From Prado023 sp963774745 (GTDB lineage Bacteria > Actinomycetota > Actinomycetes > S36-B12 > CAIYMF01), in assembly GCA_963774745.1 (NCBI GenBank), contig CAVZGE010000005.1, forward strand, positions 165,522-229,521: a DNA stretch of 64,000 bases, read 5' to 3'. Below the pieces are notes generated by a model. It was not told the origin of the DNA. It saw nothing but the letters and a program-made list of their open reading frames with translations, and made no database searches. The translations under genes were made by a program, and so were the position numbers. This document shows, one piece after another, positions 53,755 through 61,473 of the stretch (positions within the stretch are counted from its first letter, which is position 1; each line of letters opens with the position of its first letter).

Positions 53755-54228
53755 TCAGGAGCCGTGTGCGGTGGGTTCGGTTCGCGGTCGGTGGTTCGTT
53801 TCGGCTGTCGTCTTGTTGGTGATGTACCGCGCGTACCCGGCTATGGCCAGGGACGTCGAAGCTGTCAGCGTCAGCGTGATCGATGCCGCCGTGGCTGGCG
53901 TCCACGATCCGGGCCGCCGGGTGACCGGCTCGATGAGATGCCCGACGATGCTGGCCAACCCGATGGTGGAGGCGACAGCGGCTGGGCCGGGCCGGCCGCC
54001 CTTGGCCCTGTGTGCCGTGAGCAGGGCGGTCAGGGGCATGAACCATGGTGGTGCGATGCCGGCTCCCCAGCCGATGACGAGTGCGGTTCTCATTGAGAAT
54101 GGGGCTGTGATGCCGAACGGTTCGCCGGGGATGTTGTCGCGAACGGCCACGTAGCTGCTGAACACAGTCGATCCTGCGTAGGCCAGGGCGGTGGCGGATA
54201 GGACCGTTTGACTGCGGCTCGACGTCAT
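53755..54228 (-). CDS. Hypothetical membrane protein
   Basis: 157 residues with four helices: TVLSATALAYAGSTVFSSY, RTALVIGWGAGIAPPWFMPL, AAVASTIGLASIVGHLIEP, TAASITLTLTASTSLAIAGY. GAGGAGCCCGTA precedes the ATG at 54228. No family recognised. It is downstream of and collinear with another membrane protein gene. Confidence 0.75.
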   Translation of the reverse strand: MTSSRSQTVLSATALAYAGSTVFSSYVAVRDNIPGEPFGITAPFSMRTALVIGWGAGIAPPWFMPLTALLTAHRAKGGRPGPAAVASTIGLASIVGHLIEPVTRRPGSWTPATAASITLTLTASTSLAIAGYARYITNKTTAETNHRPRTEPTAHGS

Positions 54229-54299
54229 TACGGGCTCCTCGGCGAGAGTGCTGGAGGGTATCGATTCTGCGGGGGACCCGTGCGCCCTGGTGTGGGCCC

Positions 54300-54998
54300 T
54301 CACCGAATTCTGGCGCTGACACCCTCGGAACTGCTGGCTTCTTGTGTGTGGGCTGTGTTAGGTGGGTTGGCTGGGTCGCGGCGGGTCATGGCGATCCCGG
54401 CGGCGAGGATCCAGATGAGTGCGAGCAGGAAGAACGGTGGGCCGGTCATGGCCAGGGGGATTCCGGCCAGGAGTAGGGGTGCGGTCAGTGCTGCCCACCA
54501 GCCGAGCCAGCGGGGTAGGCACCTGGTGGGCAGGATTACGGCTGCGGCGGCGGCGAGCATCCCGGCATCTGCGGCCCAGGTCAGCACGAACGCCATCGCG
54601 TTCATGTCGACCAGGGCAGCTGCCAGGTCGTCGGGGATGGTGCCTGCGCGCAACGCCAGAGCCAGCATCGGGGCGCCAGAGCCCAACTTGATGGCGCTGG
54701 AGAGCAGCCCGAAGCTCAGAACGGCGGCCGGTAGCCAGGTGCTCGTGCGTTCCGCGCGCTGCAACGTCCAGGCCAGGGTCGCGACGAACACGGGGAAGGC
54801 GAGCAGCCCAACAAGTTCGACAATCCACACGGCGCCCATGCCCGGGGTCACCGGGTGGGAGCGCCACCACTGGCCGATGACGGCGGGGCTGGCCGTCGAG
54901 TCGGGGGAGCCGGCGCTCAGGGCGTCGTTGCCCAGGACGACCAGGATCACGTAGAGCGGTCCGCACAGCGCGCCGAATCGGTACAGGTTCTTGTTCAT
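54300..54998 (-). CDS. DUF4386-like membrane protein
   Basis: 232 residues, six helices: YRFGALCGPLYVILVVLGND, VTPGMGAVWIVELVGLLAFP, VFVATLAWTL, AFVLTWAADAGMLAAAAAVI, PLLLAGIPLAMTGPPFFLLA, LIWILAAGIAMT. The layout resembles DUF4386-type proteins. Divergent from the histidine kinase at 55144, so it may be a target of that two-component system. Confidence 0.75.
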   Translation of the reverse strand: MNKNLYRFGALCGPLYVILVVLGNDALSAGSPDSTASPAVIGQWWRSHPVTPGMGAVWIVELVGLLAFPVFVATLAWTLQRAERTSTWLPAAVLSFGLLSSAIKLGSGAPMLALALRAGTIPDDLAAALVDMNAMAFVLTWAADAGMLAAAAAVILPTRCLPRWLGWWAALTAPLLLAGIPLAMTGPPFFLLALIWILAAGIAMTRRDPANPPNTAHTQEASSSEGVSARIR

Positions 54999-55130
54999 GG
55001 TGGGAATCGTCGCCCCCGATGAGGGGGCCGCGGAACCGCACAGCGGCGGAACTTCACCCTCCCCCGTGCGGGGGAGACCGGGCGGGGGAGTCCGCCGTCA
55101 GGACTATGGCCAGCGACGCGGAGTTGGGCG

Positions 55131-55136
55131 TACCTT
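55131..55136 (+). promoter_or_regulatory. -10 box of a leaderless promoter (TACCTT)
   Basis: TACCTT lies seven bases before ATG 55144 and no ribosome site is present. Confidence 0.5.
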
Positions 55137-55143
55137 GCCCAGC

Positions 55144-56277
55144 ATGCTGTCCAGCCCCGGCACCCGCGACACGCTCCTGGTCGCCGTGCTGTTCATCGGG
55201 TCGGTGGCCGAGGTCCTGACCTCCGACCTGCCGCACTGGTTGGTGCTCCCGGCCGCGATCGCGGCCCTCGCGCTGTTCTGGCGGCGGCGTGCCCCCACGC
55301 TGACCGCCGCGATCGTGGTCACCAGCGCCACCCTCGTGGCGGTGGTCGCGGCCCCCGCCCAGGGGTCCTTCACCGGGTTCGTGGCGATGGTGATCGCGCT
55401 GTACTCAGTCGGCGCCCACGAGCCGCGCCGCTTTGGGTTCGTTGTCCTGGTGACGGCGATCGTGGGCATCGCGGCCGCTGGTGTGGCCACCAGGGCCCTG
55501 GTCTCCGGGGTGAACGTCGGTGACTGGATCCCAGTCGGGGTGTGGCTGTCCCTGGCGTGGGTCCTGGGCGCCGAGATCCGCAGGAGCCAGAACCGCAATG
55601 ACCAGTTGCGCGTCCTGGCCCAGCAGTTGGCCGACGAGAGGGATGCCCGGGCCCGGGAGGCGGTGTCCCGGGAACGCTCCCGCCTGGCCCGCGAGTTGCA
55701 CGATGTGGTGGCCCACAACGTGAGCCTGATGGCGGTCCAGGCCGAAGGGGCCGGGCGGGTGCTCGACGGGGACCAACCGCAGGTGCGGGCCGCGCTCGCC
55801 GCGATCGCGACCACCGGGCGGGACACGATCGATGAGCTGCGCAGGTTGCTGGGAATCCTGCGCTCGGACGGCGCGCAGGCGGAGCTGGTGCCCCAACCGG
55901 GACTGGCGGACCTGGACCCGCTGCTCGATCGCGTCCGCGGCTCCGGGTTGGCCGTCGATCTGACCGTCACCGGGGACCCGATCACCGTGCCCGCGGGGGC
56001 GCAGCTGTCGGCCTACCGGATCGTCCAGGAAGCCCTGACCAACACCCTCAAGCACGCCGACGCGTCCCACGTCGCGGTGGACCTGTCCTACTCACCGGAG
56101 GTGGTCGAGGTGCGCGTGGCCGACAACGGGAACCCCTCCGGACCGGGACACGGTACCGGCCAGGGACTCGTGGGCCTGCGTGAACGGGTCGCCCTCTACG
56201 GCGGTTCCCTGACCGCGGGACCGGACACGAACGGGTACACCGTGCGGGCCCTGCTCCCCCTGGGAACCACCCCGTGA
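55144..56277 (+). CDS. NarL-type sensor histidine kinase
   Basis: 377 residues. Four or five N-terminal helices (TLLVAVLFIGSVAEVLTSDL; FVAMVIALYSVGAHEPRRFG; IPVGVWLSLAWVLGAEIR), then HisKA_3 with the acceptor histidine in SRLARELHDVVAHNVSLMAV, and HATPase_c with LSAYRIVQEALTNTLKHADA, VEVRVADNGNPSG and GQGLVGLRERVALYGG. The stop overlaps the regulator's start (GTGA). No extracellular ligand domain, so it probably senses within the membrane. Confidence 0.93.
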   Translation: MLSSPGTRDTLLVAVLFIGSVAEVLTSDLPHWLVLPAAIAALALFWRRRAPTLTAAIVVTSATLVAVVAAPAQGSFTGFVAMVIALYSVGAHEPRRFGFVVLVTAIVGIAAAGVATRALVSGVNVGDWIPVGVWLSLAWVLGAEIRRSQNRNDQLRVLAQQLADERDARAREAVSRERSRLARELHDVVAHNVSLMAVQAEGAGRVLDGDQPQVRAALAAIATTGRDTIDELRRLLGILRSDGAQAELVPQPGLADLDPLLDRVRGSGLAVDLTVTGDPITVPAGAQLSAYRIVQEALTNTLKHADASHVAVDLSYSPEVVEVRVADNGNPSGPGHGTGQGLVGLRERVALYGGSLTAGPDTNGYTVRALLPLGTTP

Positions 56278-56927
56278 TCCGCGTCATCGTCGCCGACGAC
56301 CAGGACCTCGTCCGCACCGGACTGCGGATGATCCTGCAGGCCGAACCCGACATCACCGTGGTCGGCGACGCAGCCGACGGCCAGGCCGCCATCGAGATGG
56401 TCGCCGCGCTCGACCCGGACGTCGTCCTGATGGACGTGCGAATGCCCCGGATGAGCGGGCTCGAGGCAACCCGACAACTCACCGAGAACGGCTCCCGGGC
56501 CCGCGTGCTGATCCTGACCACCTTCGACCTCGACGAATACGTGTTCGAGGCGCTGCGCGGGGGCGCAGCCGGGTTCCTGCTCAAGACCTCCCCAGCCGAC
56601 CAACTGATCACCGGCATCCGGGCCGTGGCCGCCGGCGACGGGCTACTCGCCCCCTCCACCACCCGCCGGCTGATCGAGCAGTTCGCCCACCAACCACCCA
56701 TCCCCGACCACCAGGCCGTGCAGGCCCTGACCCCCCGCGAGAGGGAGGTCCTCACCCTCGTCGCCCGCGGAATGAACAACTCCGAGATCGCCGCCGCCCT
56801 GCACGTTGAGGCCTCCACCATCAAGTCCCACGTCGCCAACATCCTGGCCAAACTGGGCCTGCGGGATCGGACCCAGGCCGTGATCCTGGCCTACGAATCC
56901 GGACTGATCCGCGCCACCACAGCCTGA
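56274..56927 (+). CDS. NarL/FixJ-family response regulator
   Basis: 217 residues. Receiver: VIVADDQDLVRTGLRMILQA, phospho-acceptor aspartate in VVLMDVRMPRMSG, KTSPADQL. Effector HTH: LTPREREVLTLVARGMNNSE, VEASTIKSHVANILAKLGLR. GTG start inside the kinase stop. Cognate to the kinase just upstream; the divergent DUF4386-like gene is a candidate target. Confidence 0.94.
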   Translation: MIRVIVADDQDLVRTGLRMILQAEPDITVVGDAADGQAAIEMVAALDPDVVLMDVRMPRMSGLEATRQLTENGSRARVLILTTFDLDEYVFEALRGGAAGFLLKTSPADQLITGIRAVAAGDGLLAPSTTRRLIEQFAHQPPIPDHQAVQALTPREREVLTLVARGMNNSEIAAALHVEASTIKSHVANILAKLGLRDRTQAVILAYESGLIRATTA

Positions 56928-57309
56928 CGCCAGATCCGTTCTCGGGTCCCGTGAACAGCAGCCGCAGGGGCGAGCCCCCCGGATCTGTCCAGCCTGGCAC
57001 CCTGCACCCAACCGGCTAGGAGTCAGCAACCTTCTGGTACGTCCCGCCCGCGCGGCACGATGGCGAAAACCGACCCGCGTCTATCCGCCGCGAGCTGGGC
57101 GCCTTCGGGCGGGCAGAGCAGCGCCCAGAAGGATGCGGCATGGCTCATTGGTCCGCGGCATTGGCGCTCTGCCAACAATGGACCGCCACCCACGGTTCGA
57201 GGTCGGGGCGAAGGGGTCCGGCGAATTCGGTCGGGGATAGCATTCCCTGAACGTTGGGGTGACACTGACGTCGAAGGGTTGGATGGCCTGAAGAGCCGGG
57301 GGTAGCCGA
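56928..57309. other. Intergenic region containing hairpin repeat copy 2
   Basis: About 380 bases. Besides the repeat at 57087-57138 no gene is supported. Confidence 0.45.
57087..57138 (+). repeat. Hairpin repeat (REP-like), copy 2
   Basis: GCCGCGAGCTGGGCGCCTTC...GCGCCCAGAAGGA; stem CTGGGCGC (57095-57102) / GCGCCCAG (57121-57128). Both arms and flanks match copy 1 at 49217-49268, while the loop differs slightly in length and sequence. That covariation-free conservation of the arms argues for a hairpin function. Confidence 0.7.
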
Positions 57310-57903
57310 ATGGCGCGGTCAAAGGTAGGCGGTATCGGTGCGCTGGTGAGTGCGGCGGCGTTCGTGGCCCTGACGGCCTTGACGGCGTGGTCAATCGTGA
57401 CCGACACCGATGCCGAGGGTGCGCGGTCTGTGGTCTGGATCGTGTTGACGTCGCTGGCCACGGGCGGGGGAGCGGTCGCGGTGTTCGGGGCGCTGCGGGC
57501 AACGGGCGGCTTCGGCGTGGTGAGGGCCAGGTTCGCCCTCGGGTTTGCGGTGTTCGCCGTGATCTCGTCGGTGATGGCGTGGGGGTTGTTCGGGTACGGC
57601 ACCGGGCTTGCTGTTGCGATGGTGCTGCTCGCGCAGCACATGCGCGAGCAGGGATTAGGTATCGCGGGACACCGGTCGTTGTGGGACTGGGGGATGCCGG
57701 TGGCGTGGCTGGTCGGTCCGGTGAGCCAGTTCGTGAACGCGGTGACGGGCGTGTTCGATGACAGCAACAGCATCGAGTGGGTGTACGTGATCGGGTTCTC
57801 GCTGGGGACGCTGCTCGCCGCGGCAACCATGTTCGTGATGGGTCGGTGGCTGCGGTCGGACCTCCCTGCGTCGGCGTACGCGGTCCAGGGAGCCACAGTC
57901 TGA
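57310..57903 (+). CDS. Hypothetical six-helix membrane protein
   Basis: 197 residues: GALVSAAAFVALTALTAWS, VVWIVLTSLATGGGAVAVFG, ALGFAVFAVISSVMAWGLFG, GLAVAMVLLAQHMREQGL, WDWGMPVAWLVGPVSQFVNA, VYVIGFSLGTLLAAATMFVM. No family recognised. Stop overlaps almost directly with the next small gene (one base between), so they are co-translated. Confidence 0.75.
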   Translation: MARSKVGGIGALVSAAAFVALTALTAWSIVTDTDAEGARSVVWIVLTSLATGGGAVAVFGALRATGGFGVVRARFALGFAVFAVISSVMAWGLFGYGTGLAVAMVLLAQHMREQGLGIAGHRSLWDWGMPVAWLVGPVSQFVNAVTGVFDDSNSIEWVYVIGFSLGTLLAAATMFVMGRWLRSDLPASAYAVQGATV

Positions 57904-57904
57904 T

Positions 57905-58117
57905 ATGGAGCTCGAGCGGGCGGCCATGGAGACCGTGTCGGCTGAGCGTGGCCAGAAGGGCGCGCGTCAACAGGGCAGTGTCCCTGCCCTGCTCGGGGTT
58001 GTGGCGCTGGGTGCAACCTACGGGGTCACCCAGAGTTGGATCGCGGCCCTCGCCGCGGCTGTTGTATCGACTGCGGTTGTCCACGCCACCGTGCAGGCCC
58101 AGTCGCGCCGGGGATGA
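57905..58117 (+). CDS. Small membrane protein coupled to the previous gene
   Basis: 70 residues: charged N-terminus (ELERAAMETVSAERGQKGAR) and two short hydrophobic segments (VPALLGVVALGATYGVTQSW; IAALAAAVVSTAVVHATV). The ATG is one base after the previous TGA. Role unknown. Confidence 0.65.
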   Translation: MELERAAMETVSAERGQKGARQQGSVPALLGVVALGATYGVTQSWIAALAAAVVSTAVVHATVQAQSRRG

Positions 58118-58210
58118 ACGGCCCACGGACCGGCCAATTCGGGCGTGGGTCCTGCATGATTCGGTGACGACGTGCGACCCCCAGGGCAAGTCCGGGATGT
58201 TGTATTCCTG

Positions 58211-58220
58211 CTACGTAGCA
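58211..58220. promoter_or_regulatory. Palindromic site GCTACGTAGC upstream of the HTH gene
   Basis: Perfect 10-base palindrome 45 bases before the HTH start, inside an unusually AT-rich stretch (TTGTATTCCT...ATTTATGCT) that looks like a promoter. Probably the autoregulatory operator. Confidence 0.5.
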
Positions 58221-58264
58221 TTTATGCTGCACTTGTGGGGCGTCGGTCGAAGGATGAGGACCCA

Positions 58265-58483
58265 GTGTTCAACCGGTTGGAGGAGTTCCGCCGGGCGGCG
58301 GGGCTGACTCGTGCTGGGTTGGCTGCGGCCGTCGGGGTGCACTACCAGACGGTGGGCTATCTGGAGCGGGGTGAGTACGCGCCGAGTCTGGCGTTGGCGT
58401 TGCGGATCGCGGCGTTGCTGGGGGTTCGGGTCGAGGACGTGTTCGCGTTGGAACCGTTCACGGTCGCAAGGGTGCGGACATGA
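58265..58483 (+). CDS. Xre-family HTH regulator
   Basis: 72 residues: RLEEFRRAAGLTRAGLAAAV, GVHYQTVGYLERGEYAPSLA, LALRIAALLGVRVEDVF. The YQTVxxLERGxYxPSLxLAxxIA motif is the YxxExG subgroup of Cro/CI regulators, usually next to small membrane proteins. GTG at 58265 after GAGGACCCA. Its TGA overlaps the next ATG (ATGA). Confidence 0.88.
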   Translation: MFNRLEEFRRAAGLTRAGLAAAVGVHYQTVGYLERGEYAPSLALALRIAALLGVRVEDVFALEPFTVARVRT

Positions 58484-59004
58484 GCTTCGACGGGATCCGG
58501 GGTTTGGTGGATCAGGACTGGAAGCGCGGGATGAACGACCACGGGTGGCGGTGGTTACGCACCCGGCGAGCCCGCCGGGTGCTCGCCGCGGTCACCGCCA
58601 CGATCTGCCTGGCCATGATGGTGGCAGCCGTATTGGCGGGGTCAGATCAGGGAACCCGGCACGTGGGCGTCGGCGTGGTCGGCACGGTCACCCTGGGCTG
58701 GGTGGGGCTGCTGATGAGCCGATCGCTGCGGTACGTGGCGACCGCACCCACCCGGCTGCTCGACGAGCAGTACCGGGCACGGCGCAACGCCGCCCATGCG
58801 GCTGCCTGGCGGATCCTGGTCGCGTGCATCGCGGCCATCGTCCTGGGCCTGTTCCTCGCCGTGGCTGACCAACCCGACGAGGCGTTGACCCTCTCGTATG
58901 CCCAGATCTACCTCGGAGGGGCCGGTCTCCTGTTCCCTTCTTTGTTCCTACCCTCGATCGTGCTCGCCTGGACCCTGCCCGAGGAGAGCGACCCCGACGA
59001 CTGA
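58480..59004 (+). CDS. Membrane protein coupled to the Xre regulator
   Basis: 174 residues, four helices (VLAAVTATICLAMMVAAVLA; VGVGVVGTVTLGWVGLLMSR; ILVACIAAIVLGLFLAVA; GGAGLLFPSLFLPSIVLAWT) with a loop LLDEQYRARRNAAHAAA. Translationally coupled to the HTH gene; such HTH-membrane pairs are widespread and uncharacterised. Confidence 0.8.
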   Translation: MSFDGIRGLVDQDWKRGMNDHGWRWLRTRRARRVLAAVTATICLAMMVAAVLAGSDQGTRHVGVGVVGTVTLGWVGLLMSRSLRYVATAPTRLLDEQYRARRNAAHAAAWRILVACIAAIVLGLFLAVADQPDEALTLSYAQIYLGGAGLLFPSLFLPSIVLAWTLPEESDPDD

Positions 59005-59051
59005 GCTCACCTTCCCTGGCTGGGCTTCTGCGCACGAGCTCCGGCGAGGCT

Positions 59052-59070
59052 CACCGGCGGACTGCCGGTG
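59052..59070 (+). terminator. Weak hairpin after the membrane gene
   Basis: CACCGGC-GGACT-GCCGGTG, a 7-base stem with a 5-base loop, about 50 bases after the stop codon. Confidence 0.4.
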
Positions 59071-59085
59071 GGTAGGCTGCTGATT

Positions 59086-59244
59086 GTGAATCCCTTGGTC
59101 CCGACGCCCATGGATGCGGTCTCGGCCCTGGTGTGGTGGGCGATGGCCCTGCTCGTACTGTCGGTTCTCGTGACCTTTGTGGTGCGGGCGACCCGGCGAA
59201 GGCGTGCCCGGTCCGGCGCCGCGCCGACCGAGGTGGGTGGGTGA
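59086..59244 (+). CDS. 52-residue single-helix membrane protein
   Basis: GTG start; NPLVPTPMDAVSALVWWAMA, then LLVLSVLVTFVV and a basic tail RATRRRRARSG. TAGGCT lies seven bases upstream of the GTG and no ribosome site is visible, consistent with a leaderless mRNA. Single-span small proteins of this kind are often missed. No family known. Confidence 0.6.
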   Translation: MNPLVPTPMDAVSALVWWAMALLVLSVLVTFVVRATRRRRARSGAAPTEVGG

Positions 59245-59547
59245 GGGTTGAGAGTCTTCATTGACTGTGACAGTCCCTGACGCGCGGCAGAGGTCAGCCG
59301 CCGGGTACTGCTGTTGAGCATTCGTGAGGGGAATCCCTGCACGCATGTCGCTCAGGAGATGGGCGCCCTTGGTCCTGCTGTTGGGTGCCCCTGTTGGTCC
59401 TCTGCTGGCACGGCCAAGCGGTCGGGGTGCGCACCACAACGCACCTCGTGAGGACGTAGTTGCCGACCAGGTGGGCCAGTCGGTCACTTCGGTGCTGCCC
59501 TTGAGATCCAGACCTCAGCCCGGAGCGCCGCGGATGCGATCACGCGT
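59245..59547. other. Intergenic region without a supported gene
   Basis: About 300 bases, no recognisable frame, repeat or RNA. Confidence 0.4.
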
Positions 59548-60153
59548 GTGGATCACCTGGACGCCCTGGTTCGCTCCACACCACTGCTCGACCATCCGAC
59601 GTTGATTGCCGTGGACGGTGTGGACGGCAGCGGGAAGACAACCTTCGCCGCCAAGCTGGCCGACCGCTACGCGCAGCAGGGCTGAGTCGCACACGTCGTT
59701 CACATGGATGACTTTCTGAACCCACGCGCGATCCGCTACCGGCTCGGGCGGGATTCTGCTGAGGGCTTCTTCCAGGACACCTACGACCTGGCAACCTTCA
59801 CGGCCAACATCGTCGAGCCGCTGCGGCGCCCCGATGGACCCTCGATGGTGTGCCGGGCGTTCGACTACCGCGCGGATCGCCCGATCCTTGAGGATCCGAT
59901 CCAGGTCTCAACAGAGGCGGTGGTGATTGTCGAGGGGATGTTCCTGCACCGTGACGGGCTCCTCGACACCTGGGACATGTCCGTGTTCCTGGATGTGCCC
60001 TTCGCCGTCAGCGTTCGCCGGCTCGCCGAACGCGACGGGACAAGCCCGAACCCCGACGACCCGTCGGTGCATAGGTACGTCGAGGGCCAGCGGATCTACC
60101 TCGCCGCCTGCACGCCAAGCCAACGAGCGACGCGCGTCATCACCAACTACTGA
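59548..60153 (+). pseudogene. Uridine-kinase-like NTPase with an in-frame stop
   Basis: The P-loop is intact: TLIAVDGVDGSGKTTFAAKL. Right after ADRYAQQG comes TGA (59683-59685), and the same frame continues with VAHVVHMDDFLNPRAIRYRL, AVVIVEGMFLHRDGLLDTWD, VFLDVPFAVSVRRLAERDGT and RYVEGQRIYL. The MDDF and E-G-F/M-F-L motifs are typical of uridine-kinase-like proteins that phosphorylate nucleosides or sugars. The C-terminus also ends early: VITNY-stop, where DNTD normally stands. The single nonsense codon makes it a recent pseudogene or an error. Confidence 0.8.
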
Positions 60154-60191
60154 CACGCACGCCACTTCCGCGATCCGCTCACGGGCAACCC

Positions 60192-60242
60192 GCGTCACAC
60201 TGGCCGCGTACCGTCCCGGTAGCGGCTGTGCGACATAGCCGC
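60192..60242 (+). repeat. ~50-bp repeat, copy 2
   Basis: Matches 39157-39206 (GCCGCGTACCGTCCCGGT and TGCGACATAGCCGC). In this copy the end can pair as GCGGCT / AGCCGC around GTGCGACAT. Confidence 0.65.
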
Positions 60243-60360
60243 CTATCGCGCGCTGGTGCGCGAGGGCTCATTTCCTGCCCCCACGCCAAGCCGGGAGCGA
60301 GCCCAGAGTCCTTGGGCCCTAGCTCGTACCCCCTCGGGTCCCCGCCGGAACGAACCTCGC

Positions 60361-61473
60361 CTAGCCGGCCCCGGGCAGGTGGGCCTCGACGACCCAGCGT
60401 CCACTCGCCGCGGGTCCGGCGCGGAACCGCCCTCCGATCTCGTGGACGCGGTCGCGAAGTCCTGTCAGCCCGCGCCCGGTCCCGAGCAAGGGGGACTCCT
60501 GCGCGATCGTGGCGTCGTTCTCGACGTGGACGGTTAGCGCGCGCCCGCTCGGGGCCACGCCGACGACGACGCGCACGTCGGCGCCCGGGGCGTGGCGTAG
60601 GGCGTTGGTCAGGCTCTCTTGGACGATGCGGAACGCGAGGTGTGCGACTGGCTCGGCGATGCCGTCCCGGTCGACCTCGAAGCGGCACGTGACGCGCAGC
60701 CCGCTCCGGTTCGCGCGCGCGATCATCTCGTCGATGATGGACAGGTCGGGCGATTGGACGTTGACTCCTCCGAGAAGGTCCACGAGGCGTTCGAGGTCCT
60801 TGGTGCCCTGTCGCGCAGATTCCGAGATCGTCGCGAATGCTTCCTTGGCGCGTGCGGGGTCGACGTCGACCAATCGCTGTCCCGCTGCCGCCTGGATCAC
60901 CATGACGCTGATCGCGTGGCCGACGATGTCGTGCAGCTCACTGGCGATGCGTGCCCGCTCGTGGCGGATTGCGAGTGTGGCGAACAGCTCCCGCTCGTCC
61001 TCGAGCTCGCGGGCCCGCAGCGTGAGCTCGTCGGCGGGCTCGCGGCGCAGCCGCAGGGCGGTGCCCGCGACGAACGCCGGCACCGTGAACATGACAGCGG
61101 CCACGATGCTGTCCATCTCCGCCAGGCGGTAGAGGAGGCCGATGTAGGTCGCGGCACCGAGCGCCACGAGCCACGCGGCCCGCCCCGACCAGCCGAGCGC
61201 GAGGACGGCGAAGGCCACGGAGAGCAGCGCCATGCTGGTGTCGGGCACCCAGCCGCCCTCCGGCAGGGCCACGGCTGCGAGGAAGAGTCCCAAGGAGGTC
61301 AGCGCGGCCGCGCGTGGGTGGGTCCGCCACCAGCTCAGCGCGATCCCCCCACCGGCGACGAGCGCCCAGAAGACGGCGCCGGCGACCGTCGTCGGCCAGC
61401 CGTGGACGGCGGTCGGCACGATGATCAGCGCGATGACGGCGGTGGGGATCACAGCCCGCTCGAGCCCGCGCAT
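60361..61473 (-). CDS. NarL-type sensor histidine kinase
   Basis: 370 residues. Membrane part: AVIALIIVPTAVHG, GAVFWALVAGGGIALSWWRT, MALLSVAFAVLALGWSGRAA, AAVMFTVPAFVAGTALRLR. HisKA_3 with acceptor histidine in ARIASELHDIVGHAISVMVI. HATPase_c: LAFRIVQESLTNALRHAPGA, LTVHVENDATIAQE, GTGRGLTGLRDRVHEIGGRF. ATG immediately after the TGA of the upstream kinase-like gene (no gap). The regulator is divergent at 63352. Confidence 0.93.
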   Translation of the reverse strand: MRGLERAVIPTAVIALIIVPTAVHGWPTTVAGAVFWALVAGGGIALSWWRTHPRAAALTSLGLFLAAVALPEGGWVPDTSMALLSVAFAVLALGWSGRAAWLVALGAATYIGLLYRLAEMDSIVAAVMFTVPAFVAGTALRLRREPADELTLRARELEDERELFATLAIRHERARIASELHDIVGHAISVMVIQAAAGQRLVDVDPARAKEAFATISESARQGTKDLERLVDLLGGVNVQSPDLSIIDEMIARANRSGLRVTCRFEVDRDGIAEPVAHLAFRIVQESLTNALRHAPGADVRVVVGVAPSGRALTVHVENDATIAQESPLLGTGRGLTGLRDRVHEIGGRFRAGPAASGRWVVEAHLPGAG

